A stretch of 64,000 nt of DNA from assembly GCA_942493305.1 (NCBI GenBank), contig OW818686.1:1364001-1428000 (forward strand), written 5' to 3'. Positions 17,856 to 26,693 of this stretch are shown here, in pieces. Positions within the stretch are counted from its first letter, which is position 1. Each line of letters begins with the position of its first letter. This stretch comes from UBA7672 sp030824255. GTDB taxonomy: Bacteria; Pseudomonadota; Alphaproteobacteria; Caulobacterales; Hyphomonadaceae. The notes under the pieces are model-generated. The model was given only the letters and a program-made list of their open reading frames with translations, was not told the DNA's origin and made no database searches. Position numbers and translations under genes: made by a program.

Positions 17856-18143
17856 ATGAGCGAGACCGCTGAACAATCAAGGGAAATGGACGAGGCGGTG
17901 AGGCGCCTCGAGACCGCTATCGACCGGCTGGAGGGCCGGCTCGACAGTCTTTTCGCGCGCGTTGATGGTTTTCGGACGCATGAAAAGGAGGCCGAAGCCC
18001 TCCGGAAGGACCGCGCCCGGCTCGCGAGCGACCTTGACGCAGCGAAAGCAAGAGAGAAGGAACTGCAGCGTCTGGCCGATGAGGCCTCCGAGGCGCTCGG
18101 GGCTGCGATTTCCGAGGTTCGCGAGGCGCTCGGAAAGGTCTAG
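17856..18143 (+). CDS. DUF4164-like coiled-coil protein
   Basis: A 95-residue, almost wholly helical, highly charged protein with heptad-like repeats throughout (MDEAVRRLETAIDRLEGRLDSLF; KAREKELQRLADEASEAL). It matches the small coiled-coil proteins (DUF4164) commonly found directly before zapA in alphaproteobacteria. It probably helps cell division as a ZapA/ZapB-like partner, by context only. The zapA gene starts 37 bp downstream. Confidence 0.75.
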   Translation: MSETAEQSREMDEAVRRLETAIDRLEGRLDSLFARVDGFRTHEKEAEALRKDRARLASDLDAAKAREKELQRLADEASEALGAAISEVREALGKV

Positions 18144-18179
18144 TCGCGTGTTATATGTGGCGTTGAAAGGCTGAGTATC

Positions 18180-18506
18180 GTGGCCAAGGCTGAGCTTACC
18201 ATCGCAGGCAAGCGTTACGCCCTGAGCTGTGCTCCGGGGCAGGAGGCGCGGCTGGAAGAGCTGGGCGCACGCTTCGACCAGAGGGTGACCGAGCTGGCCG
18301 AGGCGCTGGGCGATCTGGGCGCCGAACGCCTCTTTCTCGCCGCTGGCCTGTCGCTGCTGGACGAGCTGGACGCGCAGGCGGTCGATACGGGCGCCAAGGC
18401 GCTGGACGACCGGATCCGCAATCTGGAGACAAAGGCGGCGACGCTGCTGACGGACGCTGCCGCGCGCATCGAGATGCTGTCGCGCCGGGTGGATGAGGCG
18501 AATTAG
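18180..18506 (+). CDS. zapA: cell division protein ZapA
   Basis: 108 residues from a GTG start. The N-terminal beta domain (AELTIAGKRYALSCAPGQEARLEELGARFDQRV) and the following long helix are typical of ZapA, which bundles FtsZ filaments at the division site. Length is normal. The 6S RNA often found after zapA in alphaproteobacteria is absent here, because only 12 bp separate it from the converging cytochrome b gene. Confidence 0.88.
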   Translation: MAKAELTIAGKRYALSCAPGQEARLEELGARFDQRVTELAEALGDLGAERLFLAAGLSLLDELDAQAVDTGAKALDDRIRNLETKAATLLTDAAARIEMLSRRVDEAN

Positions 18507-18518
18507 GCGCGGGACAGC

Positions 18519-19211
18519 TTAGAGTGTCGTGACCAGCCAGACGGCGCCGACTGCCAGAACAATCCCGATTGCAAGACGCCAGAGCGGAACCGGCGCGATG
18601 CCCGCGGGTGGGCCTTCGACATTTTCCGCGCGGCGGCTTCCGGTAAGCATCGGGCTGATGAGATTTGTTCGCTTGGCGATGAGGTAGAATGCGATCGCCG
18701 CAAGGTGCAGGCCGATCAGCACGAAGAGGACGTTGAAGAAATCCTCGTGCAGGTCCGTCACTGCGTCAGCCGTGTCGCTGTCGACCATATGGTTGAGCGG
18801 GCCGGAGGCGACATAGCTGGTGTCGGTCGCAAAAAGGCCGAGACCAACCTGAAAAATGAGCGCAAGCAGCAGCGCAATCACGCTGAGCGCGCCCAGCGGG
18901 TTGTGCCCGAAAGCGGCGCGATAGTTGGGTTTGAACAGCTTGCCGATGTAAGCGGCCACAGCGCGCGGACCCTTTATGAAGGACGAGAAGCGCGCCGTTT
19001 CAGTCCCTGCAAAGCCCCAGTAGATGCGGAACACCAGCAGGCCGAGCAGGGTTAGCCCCGACCACACATGCCACTGCATCTGGCCTTCCTCGGCAGACCA
19101 CCAGGAGAAGGCGACGCCGACAACGAAGAGCCAGTGCGTGAGGCGCGTCGGAAGATCCCACACCCGCTGCTTGGCGGGTGTGGTGTCGAGCTGCGGCGTC
19201 GTACCTTCCAC
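18519..19211 (-). CDS. di-haem cytochrome b561-type membrane protein
   Basis: 230 residues with four main hydrophobic helices plus one at the C-terminus. Candidate haem-ligand histidines lie in LPTRLTHWLFV, QMQWHVWSGL and LIGLHLAAIAFYL. The family passes electrons between the quinone pool and periplasmic cytochromes. The start is a GTG overlapping the TAG stop of the cytochrome c' gene by one base (TAGTG), so it is coupled to it and is its probable redox partner. Confidence 0.85.
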   Translation of the reverse strand: MEGTTPQLDTTPAKQRVWDLPTRLTHWLFVVGVAFSWWSAEEGQMQWHVWSGLTLLGLLVFRIYWGFAGTETARFSSFIKGPRAVAAYIGKLFKPNYRAAFGHNPLGALSVIALLLALIFQVGLGLFATDTSYVASGPLNHMVDSDTADAVTDLHEDFFNVLFVLIGLHLAAIAFYLIAKRTNLISPMLTGSRRAENVEGPPAGIAPVPLWRLAIGIVLAVGAVWLVTTL

Positions 19212-19756
19212 TAGTTCTTCTTCTCGCGGAACGTGTCGTGGCAATTCTTGCACGAGCCGCCCGTCGCCGGGAATTGCGCCATGAAGCCGGCGGCGTCCGT
19301 GACAGCGGCGAGCTTGCCGGACTCTTCCTGAAGCTTGACCACGGCTGCATCGAAGGTTGCGCGGTCGGTCCAGATATTGGCCTTGGCTTCCGTCTCGATG
19401 CCGCTTTCCGGGCCGGTGCCAGCCGGGAACCATGTGCCCATCTGGTCGGCATATCCCTTGATCGCCGTAGCGGCAGCGGTCACGGCGGTCATGTCGGGCG
19501 AGGCCTCTTTCATCGAGTCCTGCAGGACCTTCATGTTCTTGCCCATGTCTTCGTAGTTATCGTGGCGCTGTTTCATGAAGGCGGCGACGTCGGCGGGCGT
19601 TTCACCGATGCCGGCCGCTGGCGCGGCCGTTTCGACAGGCGCTTCAACGGGCGCCTCGGCGGCAGGCGCTGGGGCTTCGGGGGCCGGGGTTTCACCGCCA
19701 CAGGCGGCAAGTCCGAGCGCAAATACGGCGGCAGTCGCAAAAAGCGTCAGTTTCAT
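19211..19756 (-). CDS. cytochrome c' (class II cytochrome c), lipoprotein
   Basis: 181 residues. The signal peptide ends in a lipobox (LAACGG), so it is likely lipid-anchored in the periplasm. A 40-residue linker of Ala, Pro and Glu follows, then a four-helix cytochrome c' domain with the haem motif CKNCH near the C-terminus. Class II cytochromes bind NO or carry electrons. The partner cytochrome b lies directly downstream in a coupled pair. Confidence 0.88.
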   Translation of the reverse strand: MKLTLFATAAVFALGLAACGGETPAPEAPAPAAEAPVEAPVETAAPAAGIGETPADVAAFMKQRHDNYEDMGKNMKVLQDSMKEASPDMTAVTAAATAIKGYADQMGTWFPAGTGPESGIETEAKANIWTDRATFDAAVVKLQEESGKLAAVTDAAGFMAQFPATGGSCKNCHDTFREKKN

Positions 19757-19893
19757 GATTCGGTTTTCCCTCAGCGCAGCTGTCTTGTGTGTGCAGTCTT
19801 GTTTATTTTGCCGAACGCTAGGAGAGCAGCAAGCAACGCGTCAACTCACAGACAAGATATAGATGGACCGGCGCAAGAAAATGCGAAGCGCGT

Positions 19894-21729
19894 ATGACTC
19901 GCAGGCGCCATCGGGAAGACAGCTTGCAATCCGACCTGAAAAATCCTGACGAGATTCTGGCCGAGGTTTTCGGTCACTCTGCCTTTCGTGGGCAGCAGGG
20001 CGACGTTGTACGTCACGTTACGGCGGGTGGAGACGCCGTGGTTCTATTCCCCACGGGCGCCGGCAAGTCGGTGTGCTACCAGGTTCCGGCGCTGTGCCGG
20101 CCGGGCGTCGCCATCATCGTCTCGCCGCTGATTGCCCTTATGCGCGATCAGGTGGAGGCGCTGAAACAGGCTGGCGTTCCCGCGGCGATGCTGAACTCCT
20201 CACTCAATGCCGACGAGGCCCGCGAAGTACGTGATGATCTGCGCGCGGATCGCCTCAAGCTTCTTTACGTCGCACCGGAGCGTCTGGTGTCGTCAGGCTT
20301 CCAGCAGATGCTGCAGGATGCGCATATCAGCCTCTTCGCGATCGATGAGGCGCACTGCGTCTCGCAATGGGGTCATGACTTCCGGCCCGAGTATCGCGAG
20401 CTCTCCCACATCGCCGGAAACTTCCCCGGCGTGCCACGCATGGCGCTGACGGCGACGGCTGATCCTGCGACGCGCGCCGACATCATCGAGCGCCTGGGCC
20501 TGCGCGATGCGAGAGTATTCTCATCCAGCTTCGACCGTCCCAACATCTCCTACACCATCGTGCAGCGGCAGAAGGGCAGGGAACAGCTTCTGGATTTCCT
20601 CTCCACACGGCGTGGCGAGAGCGGCATCGTCTACTGCCTGTCGCGCAAGAAGGTCGAGGAGACGTCTGCCTGGTTGAACGAGCAGGGCGTGCGCGCGTTG
20701 CCCTATCATGCGGGCATGGAAAGCAGTCACCGCTCGCGCAACCAGGACGCGTTCATCAACGAGGATGGCGTGGTCGTCGTCGCCACCGTCGCCTTCGGCA
20801 TGGGCATCGACAAGCCTGACGTGCGCTTTGTGGCTCATCTCGATATGCCGGGCTCCGTCGAAGCCTACTATCAGGAAACCGGACGCGCGGGACGCGATGG
20901 CGATCCGTCCGCTGCGTGGATGGCCTATGGCATGAGCGATGTCGTGCTCCGCCGCCGCATGATCGATGAGGGCAATGCGCCGAACGAGGTGAAGCGCGTC
21001 GAGCGCGAGAAGCTGAACGCGCTGCTCAATATCTGCGAAACAACTGCCTGTCGGCGCCAGACGATTCTTGCGTGGTTCGGCGAGAGCCATCCCGGCAATT
21101 GCGGAAACTGCGATAATTGCAGCAATCCGGTCGATACATGGGATGGTACGGAAGCCGCCATCAAGGCGATGTCCGCCATCTATCGCACGGGTGAACGTTT
21201 CGGCGTGATGCATCTTGTCGATGTGCTTGTGGGCAAGGAGACCGAGAAGGTCATGCGCATGGGCCACGAAAAGCTGCAGGTGTTCGGCAAGGGCGCCGAT
21301 GTCGATGCGAAGACGTGGCAGTCCGTCATGCGGCAGATCTCGGCGGCGGGGTTGGTGAGCGTCGATTCCGAGCATGGCGGCTTGAGTCTCACCGAAGAAG
21401 CGCGGCCTGTGTTGCGCGGCGAGCGCAAGATCACGCTGCGCCGGGATCGCACGCAGCGCGCTGTCCGGCGTTCCCGGACGGCGGCTGTGGCAGCAGAGAT
21501 GAGTGCTGGTGCGGCATCGCTGTTCGACAAGTTGCGCGCGGCGCGCGCCGAGCTGGCGAAGGCGCAGGGCGTCCCGGCCTATGTGATCTTCCACGACTCG
21601 ACCCTGCGCGCGATGGCGAGCGCGCAGCCAGCCTCGCTGGATCAGATGTCGGGCCTTCCGGGCGTGGGCAAGGCGAAGCTTGATCGCTATGGCGATCATT
21701 TTCTTCGCGCGATCGCTGCGGGGAGCTGA
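19894..21729 (+). CDS. recQ: ATP-dependent DNA helicase RecQ
   Basis: 611 residues. A 3'-5' helicase in recombination and fork repair. Seen: Walker A PTGAGKS at residues 53-59, the DEAH box in FAIDEAHCVSQWGHDFRPEY, motif VI QETGRAGRDG, the four-Cys zinc site (CETTACRRQ then NCGNCDNC), a winged-helix RQC domain, and a C-terminal HRDC domain ending LPGVGKAKLDRYG. All domains are present. The exact start within the first few residues is uncertain. Confidence 0.95.
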   Translation: MTRRRHREDSLQSDLKNPDEILAEVFGHSAFRGQQGDVVRHVTAGGDAVVLFPTGAGKSVCYQVPALCRPGVAIIVSPLIALMRDQVEALKQAGVPAAMLNSSLNADEAREVRDDLRADRLKLLYVAPERLVSSGFQQMLQDAHISLFAIDEAHCVSQWGHDFRPEYRELSHIAGNFPGVPRMALTATADPATRADIIERLGLRDARVFSSSFDRPNISYTIVQRQKGREQLLDFLSTRRGESGIVYCLSRKKVEETSAWLNEQGVRALPYHAGMESSHRSRNQDAFINEDGVVVVATVAFGMGIDKPDVRFVAHLDMPGSVEAYYQETGRAGRDGDPSAAWMAYGMSDVVLRRRMIDEGNAPNEVKRVEREKLNALLNICETTACRRQTILAWFGESHPGNCGNCDNCSNPVDTWDGTEAAIKAMSAIYRTGERFGVMHLVDVLVGKETEKVMRMGHEKLQVFGKGADVDAKTWQSVMRQISAAGLVSVDSEHGGLSLTEEARPVLRGERKITLRRDRTQRAVRRSRTAAVAAEMSAGAASLFDKLRAARAELAKAQGVPAYVIFHDSTLRAMASAQPASLDQMSGLPGVGKAKLDRYGDHFLRAIAAGS

Positions 21730-21852
21730 GTTCGCCCCAAAATGGGGAATGTCGCGTGCGGATGGTTGCGACATGGCGACCCGACCCCATCACATTTCAC
21801 ACGAAGTTAAGCGGCGCGCTGTTTCTGGTAACCACAGAACAGGTGCGCAGGC

Positions 21853-22140
21853 GTGCTTCGGGTTGGATTGGCGATATTCGGGCTGGGTGTGGTTCTCGCC
21901 GCTCCCGTGCTCGCCGCGGAAGATAGCCGCTACGCCATGATCGTCGAACTGCCATGGCAGGATGGCCATGCAATCGACATCGGGCGTGAGGCAGGCGGCC
22001 TGTTGCTAAACTCGGGCTGGCACAACGCGGTTTTCTATTTTCCGGAAGACGTGGCGATGCCGGCCTGGACGGGCGCAACTGCAACCTTCCCGGTCAACGG
22101 GGACATCATGGCGTGCAATGGCGCGTCCGAACGGAGTTGA
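21853..22140 (+). CDS. small secreted protein next to a chemotaxis receptor
   Basis: 95 residues from a GTG. A signal peptide (LAIFGLGVVLAAPVLAAED) is cleaved to leave about 70 residues, AEDSRYAMIVELPWQDGHAIDIGREAGGLLL and onward, with one Cys near the end. No family is recognised. Its stop lies one base before the ATG of the receptor gene, with the receptor's ribosome site inside its last codons, so the two are likely coupled. A periplasmic helper or ligand-binding partner is possible; this is inference. Confidence 0.55.
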   Translation: MLRVGLAIFGLGVVLAAPVLAAEDSRYAMIVELPWQDGHAIDIGREAGGLLLNSGWHNAVFYFPEDVAMPAWTGATATFPVNGDIMACNGASERS

Positions 22141-22141
22141 G

Positions 22142-23647
22142 ATGACTGCTGTTGAAGGCCTGCGCGCGAAAGCGGCGCCCATCCTGCTCGCACTCCTCCT
22201 GTCGATCTGCCTTGGCGCAGTGGCGACGGCCTGGCTGCTGAACACGAACGCCATGCTGGTGTCGCTTGGCGCGGGCGCGCTCAGCCTGTCGGCGATCCTG
22301 TCGTGGCGGGCATCGCCCACGGGCGTGCTGACGCGTTCGCTCGTCACGATCTGCTCGCTGGCCTCGGTCGGCCTCATACTGATTGCCCTTGAGGGTCACC
22401 CCTATATCGTCGATGCGCACATGGCGTTCTTTGCTGTGCTGGCGGTTTCCGTTCTTTGGGCGTGCTGGCGCGCGATCTTCTGGGGCACGGCCATCGTTGC
22501 GGTGCATCATCTCATGCTCAACTTCGTCTGGCCTTCGCTGATCTTCCCAGGCGGGACCGACCTCATGCGTGTTGTCCTTCATGCCGTCATTCTCGTCGCC
22601 GAAGCCGCAGCGCTCGCCTGGCTCGCCGCCAAGGTTGAAAAGCTGCTCAGCGTCGAAGACATGGCAAAGTCCGCTGAGGAAATGCGCGCCATGGCCGAGA
22701 ACGCCGCCAAGCAGGCCGAAACGGCGCGCCAGCTGACCGAACAGAAACTCGTAGCGGCAGAACGTGAACGCGAGCGTCAAGCCTATTTCGCCGAAATGAC
22801 GGAAAAATTCCGCGCAGAGATCACGCGCCTCACTGAAGCCTCGACGCGCGAGACCAGCGCCAACCGCCGCACGGCTGAATCGCTGAGCGAGTCGGCGCGG
22901 CATGCCGCCGAGCGCGCAGGTTCCGCTGCGCGGATGTCTGCCGAATCCTCGCAGGAATCGCAAAGCGTTGCGGCGGCTGCCGAAGAGCTGACGGCCTCGG
23001 TGCAGGAACTGACGCAACACGCCTCACGCGCATTGGAACAGGCGCGGCGCTCGCAGGACATCACGCGGCGGGGCGAAGTGGAGATGGATGCACTCGGCAA
23101 GCAGGGCGCGAAGATCGCCGAAGTGGTTGAGATGATCCGCTCGATCGCGCAACAGACCAATCTTCTCGCCCTCAACGCCACGATCGAGGCGGCGCGCGCC
23201 GGTGAGGCGGGCAGGGGCTTTGCCGTCGTGGCCTCGGAAGTGAAGCTGCTGGCCGGGCAGACGGCGACATCGACCGTCGAAATCGAAAGCATCATCTCGG
23301 CCATGCAATCGTCCGTCGGCGGTGTCGAGGCGGCGTTCCGCGAAGTGCTGTCCACGCTCACGGACGTTGAATCCATTGTCAGTCAGATGGCGTTGTCTGT
23401 GGGTGACCAGAATGCAGCCACAGGCGAGATTGCGAGCGCGATCACCCGGTCCTCCCGCAACGCGGAGCAGACGGCGCAGGACATCGGTGATCTTGCCGAG
23501 AATGCGTCCACCACCAGCGGCGCGATGACAGGACTGCGCGACGCCTCGGATCGCCTTGCGGCGACAACGCAGGCCATGGCGTCCGCGATTGACCGCTTCC
23601 TTGGCGTGGTGTCGGGCGATGGCGCGGAACAACGCCGCGCTGCCTAG
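22142..23647 (+). CDS. methyl-accepting chemotaxis protein with membrane-only sensor
   Basis: 501 residues. The first 175 hold about six hydrophobic helices with no sizeable periplasmic loop and no clear HAMP domain; then a coiled coil leads to the signalling tip RSIAQQTNLLALNATIEAARAGEAGRGFAVVASEVKLL (starting near residue 330, the CheA/CheW contact). The ATG at 22142 is preferred over 22118 because CGGAG lies just before it. It should sense a membrane-linked cue or work with the upstream secreted protein. Confidence 0.85.
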   Translation: MTAVEGLRAKAAPILLALLLSICLGAVATAWLLNTNAMLVSLGAGALSLSAILSWRASPTGVLTRSLVTICSLASVGLILIALEGHPYIVDAHMAFFAVLAVSVLWACWRAIFWGTAIVAVHHLMLNFVWPSLIFPGGTDLMRVVLHAVILVAEAAALAWLAAKVEKLLSVEDMAKSAEEMRAMAENAAKQAETARQLTEQKLVAAERERERQAYFAEMTEKFRAEITRLTEASTRETSANRRTAESLSESARHAAERAGSAARMSAESSQESQSVAAAAEELTASVQELTQHASRALEQARRSQDITRRGEVEMDALGKQGAKIAEVVEMIRSIAQQTNLLALNATIEAARAGEAGRGFAVVASEVKLLAGQTATSTVEIESIISAMQSSVGGVEAAFREVLSTLTDVESIVSQMALSVGDQNAATGEIASAITRSSRNAEQTAQDIGDLAENASTTSGAMTGLRDASDRLAATTQAMASAIDRFLGVVSGDGAEQRRAA

Positions 23648-23731
23648 CCAGTTGACGGCTGGGACTTTGCGGCGTGAACTCGGGGCGGGCCATAGGTGGC
23701 CGGCCACGGGTACGACCCACGGGCAAGGACG

Positions 23732-23893
23732 ATGAGCAATCGCAAGGACAGGCGCAGGTCCGCCTCTGCCAGACGACACGCCAAGCCTCTGTCGCAGACC
23801 GACAAGCGGCAGCTGACGAGCCGCATCCTTGTGCTGGTCGGGGCTCTGTTAGCAGCAATGATCCTTGGCGGTCTGCTTTTCTGGCGAGGATAG
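23732..23893 (+). CDS. small single-pass membrane protein
   Basis: 53 residues: a very basic N-terminus (MSNRKDRRRSASARRHAK) followed by one transmembrane helix (ILVLVGALLAAMILGGLLFW). An AAGGA ribosome site precedes the ATG, supporting translation. No family is recognised, and it stands alone after the receptor gene. Confidence 0.55.
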   Translation: MSNRKDRRRSASARRHAKPLSQTDKRQLTSRILVLVGALLAAMILGGLLFWRG

Positions 23894-24414
23894 GTCGGCC
23901 CTGAAAAGCCGATCTCACGCGAAAGGCAGCGCACGCCCGCGCCGCCTGGTGAGCGAATGCTGCATCGCATCCCACTCTGAACAACTCTTCCGGCATCGAG
24001 CTTCTGCAGTGCAGCAGCGGAGCCCATAGGGAAGCATTACGCAGGGACAGGACGTTCACTATCGTGTGCGTGAATATCTGTTGACCGCCCGGCGCGCTTT
24101 CGGCAACATTCACGCACAAGAGAATGAGCCTCAAGGCTCTGATAGGGGAGGACGATGTTGTGAGACCCATGCCCCGCGACGCCTTGGGCGTCGCGCTGTT
24201 CGCGCGCCATTCCTCCAAGAACCTGACCGCTGCGCACCGCGTGCGCGCAATTCACCAGCGTTCGGCGGGCGCATCCCCTGAGCGTGTTCGGCAAGACCAA
24301 ACCGTTGTGACGACCCCGAAACTGGGCAGGCGGCTCCGGCCGCCTGTCGCTCTTCCGTCCGTCACTCAAGCCTTTGCCTAGCATCCAAAAAATAACGTGT
24401 CTGGGAGGACATAC
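23894..24414. other. 521-bp leader/intergenic region before the TonB operon
   Basis: No convincing gene is present; an 85-codon frame at 24124-24381 has no family features and mixed composition. Two structures stand out: an 11-bp inverted repeat at 24065-24118, and a perfect 8-bp hairpin CAGGCGGC-TCCG-GCCGCCTG at 24327-24346. The hairpin is followed by only a weak pyrimidine run, so it may be an attenuator or a structured leader rather than a terminator. No riboswitch consensus was recognised. Confidence 0.4.
24065..24118 (+). promoter_or_regulatory. inverted-repeat operator and putative promoter
   Basis: TGTGCGTGAAT (24065-24075) is repeated in perfect inverse as ATTCACGCACA (24108-24118), with a 32-bp spacer. 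Between them lies TTGACC (24081-24086), a good -35 box, with a possible -10 near 24104-24110. The arrangement suggests a regulator binding on both sides of the promoter of the TonB-MFS-esterase-ligase operon, for example the TetR protein encoded at its end. Confidence 0.4.
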
Positions 24415-26664
24415 ATGAAAGCCATTCTGGTCAGCTCGGCCTCAATTCTGGCCATGGCGACGCTAAGCACCGCGTACGCACAGCAAGCGGACACCACCGC
24501 TCCGCAGGCGTCCGAAGAACGAGGCGGCGACGTCGTGATCGTCTCGGCGACGCGGCGCGAGGAAAGCCTGCAGGACGTTCCGCTGTCCATCACCGCCTTC
24601 TCGCAGGAAGAGTTGAGCGAGGAGGGGATTGTCGGCTTCGAGGGCCTCGCGCGCGAGACGCCGGGCATCGTGCTGAACAAGCAGAGCGCCAACTTCAACA
24701 ACTTCACGGCGCGCGGCATTGCAACCAACGGCTATGGCGCGAACCTGCAGAGCACGGTCACGATCTATATCGACGAGCTGCCGATCTCGACCATCGGCAA
24801 CGCCACTGTACTCGACCCTAACCTGTTCGACGTCGAGCGCGTCGAATTCCTGCGCGGCCCGCAGGGCACGCTGTTCGGGTCAGGGTCTCTGGCCGGAGCA
24901 TTGCGCATCCTCAACAAGAACCCCGATCTCAACGATTTCCAGTATTCGGTTCTGGGCGATCTCGGCGCCACCGAAGGCGGCGGCATTCGCCAGCGCTACA
25001 ACGCCATGGTCAACATGCCCATCATCGAGGATGAGGCGGCCCTGCGCGTGGTCGGATTCTATCGTGACGAGGATGGCTGGATCGACAATATCGGCACCGG
25101 GGTCGAGGACGCCAACCGGCTAGTGAACTGGGGAGGCCGGGCGATTTTCCTGGTCGAGCCGACGGATCGTCTCTCCATTCGCCTGCTTGCCTCCTATGAA
25201 GACAGCCAACCCGAAGACGCCTCGCTGCACATTCCCGCGCTTGGAACTGACAAGCGCGACACAGTTCGGCCTGATCGCTTCACGGGCCAGATCGCCAATT
25301 TCAACGCAACGATAGACTATGATTTCGACTGGGCGACGCTGACCTCATCCTCCACGCTCTCGATGTTCGACCAGGAGTTCTTCGTCGATCTCGCCGGCAC
25401 GTTCGGCGGCGCAGCCGAGTTCGGCCTCGACGCCGTGGGCGCACAGCGCACCTTCGTGCAGGAGACGCGCCTCGCATCAGCAGTCGGCGGTGCGTTCGAT
25501 TGGGTTGCCGGCGTCTTCTATCTCGATCGTCGCCTGGACGTGGACTATTACTACCGGTCGACCCCGCAATTCCTGCAGATTCTCGGAATCACCGGCGCTG
25601 ACGGCGACATCATCGCCGAGACCTTCGCGCACTTCGACAGCAGCGAACTCGCAGCGTTTGGCGAGCTGACCTACCATGTGTCGGACCAGCTCTGGCTCAC
25701 GGGTGGCCTGCGCTATGGGGAGACGGAGGCGCAAGGCTTCACCGAGGGCGGCTATCAGAGCAACTACCTGCTGTTCCCCTTCGGCCAGCCGCTGCAGCGC
25801 TTCCCGCTCACTCCGGGCGCCGGGCGCAAGGTCACGGAGAGCAAACCTTCCTACAAGCTCAGCGTGTCCTACGCGCCGACAGATGAACTCACCACCTATG
25901 CGACCGTCGCCACCGGCTTCCGCACGCCGATCGTCAACGCGGCCGGCGGCCGGGTGAGCATCGTGGACCCGACTGACCTCGTCATTCCGCTGTCGGCGGA
26001 ATCCGACAATCTGGTCAATTACGAGCTGGGCGTGAAAGGCCGCTTCTTCGACAATCGCGTGTCGGCGCACCTCGCAGCGTACCACATCAACTGGGACAAT
26101 ATCCAGGTGCAGGCTAACCGCCTCTCTGACTCGATCCAGTTCGCGACCAATATCGGCGGCGCGGTGAGTCAGGGCCTCGAGTTTGAAATCTCCGCACGCC
26201 CGATCGACATGCTCTCGGTCGGCATCTCCGGCTCGTTCAACGAGGCGAAGGTGACGGATCTCACCGCGAGCGAAGCGGCAATCTCGGGCGCCGTCATGGA
26301 TGCGCGCCTCGCGTCGCCGCGTTTCCAGGGTTCAGCTTTCGCGCGCGTCGACTGGGACATGATGCAGGACGTGCCGGCCTATGCCAGCGTGATCTACCAG
26401 CATGTCGGCGATTATCCGAACATGCTGCCGAACATTCCGGGTCGCCCCGGCGTGCCGAGCCCGCTGTTCGACTACACCGACAGCTATGGTAATCTCAACG
26501 CCAGCTTCGGCGCCAAGTTCGGCAATGTCGGCGCGCAGCTTTACATCGAGAATGCGCTCGACGACGATTCGATCACCTACGTCCACCCCGAAGCCTTCAT
26601 CGCGGCCCGGTACGCCACCATGCGTCCGCGCACAGTCGGCATCCGCCTGTCCTACCAGAACTGA
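24415..26664 (+). CDS. TonB-dependent outer-membrane receptor
   Basis: 749 residues. Signal peptide MKAILVSSASILAMATLSTAYA, then a TonB-box-like stretch (DVVIVSATRREESLQDVPLSITAF), a plug domain (ARETPGIVLNKQ; LDPNLFDVERVEFLRGPQGTLFGSGSLAG) and a beta-barrel to the C-terminus. It imports a ligand energised by TonB-ExbBD. It resembles the iron-complex or organic-compound receptors abundant in Caulobacterales and Sphingomonadales. The ATG at 24415 has GGGAGGA upstream. It heads an operon with transport and catabolic genes, so the ligand is probably an organic ester rather than iron. Confidence 0.9.
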   Translation: MKAILVSSASILAMATLSTAYAQQADTTAPQASEERGGDVVIVSATRREESLQDVPLSITAFSQEELSEEGIVGFEGLARETPGIVLNKQSANFNNFTARGIATNGYGANLQSTVTIYIDELPISTIGNATVLDPNLFDVERVEFLRGPQGTLFGSGSLAGALRILNKNPDLNDFQYSVLGDLGATEGGGIRQRYNAMVNMPIIEDEAALRVVGFYRDEDGWIDNIGTGVEDANRLVNWGGRAIFLVEPTDRLSIRLLASYEDSQPEDASLHIPALGTDKRDTVRPDRFTGQIANFNATIDYDFDWATLTSSSTLSMFDQEFFVDLAGTFGGAAEFGLDAVGAQRTFVQETRLASAVGGAFDWVAGVFYLDRRLDVDYYYRSTPQFLQILGITGADGDIIAETFAHFDSSELAAFGELTYHVSDQLWLTGGLRYGETEAQGFTEGGYQSNYLLFPFGQPLQRFPLTPGAGRKVTESKPSYKLSVSYAPTDELTTYATVATGFRTPIVNAAGGRVSIVDPTDLVIPLSAESDNLVNYELGVKGRFFDNRVSAHLAAYHINWDNIQVQANRLSDSIQFATNIGGAVSQGLEFEISARPIDMLSVGISGSFNEAKVTDLTASEAAISGAVMDARLASPRFQGSAFARVDWDMMQDVPAYASVIYQHVGDYPNMLPNIPGRPGVPSPLFDYTDSYGNLNASFGAKFGNVGAQLYIENALDDDSITYVHPEAFIAARYATMRPRTVGIRLSYQN

Positions 26665-26693
26665 TCCGAGGGCAAGGCGAGGGAGCGCGGGAT

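Noticed and set aside
15808..17859. 683-codon plus-strand frame across tkt
   Set aside because: Antisense to transketolase; Gly/Asp/Arg-rich composition only.
18507..18518. 6S RNA after zapA
   Set aside because: Only 12 bp separate zapA from the converging cytochrome b gene, so there is no room.
24124..24381. 85-codon frame before the TonB receptor
   Set aside because: No ribosome site or family; it overlaps the leader hairpin. Left as non-coding.
23894..24414. Cobalamin or other riboswitch before the TonB receptor
   Set aside because: No conserved riboswitch blocks could be found; only a simple hairpin and an inverted repeat.
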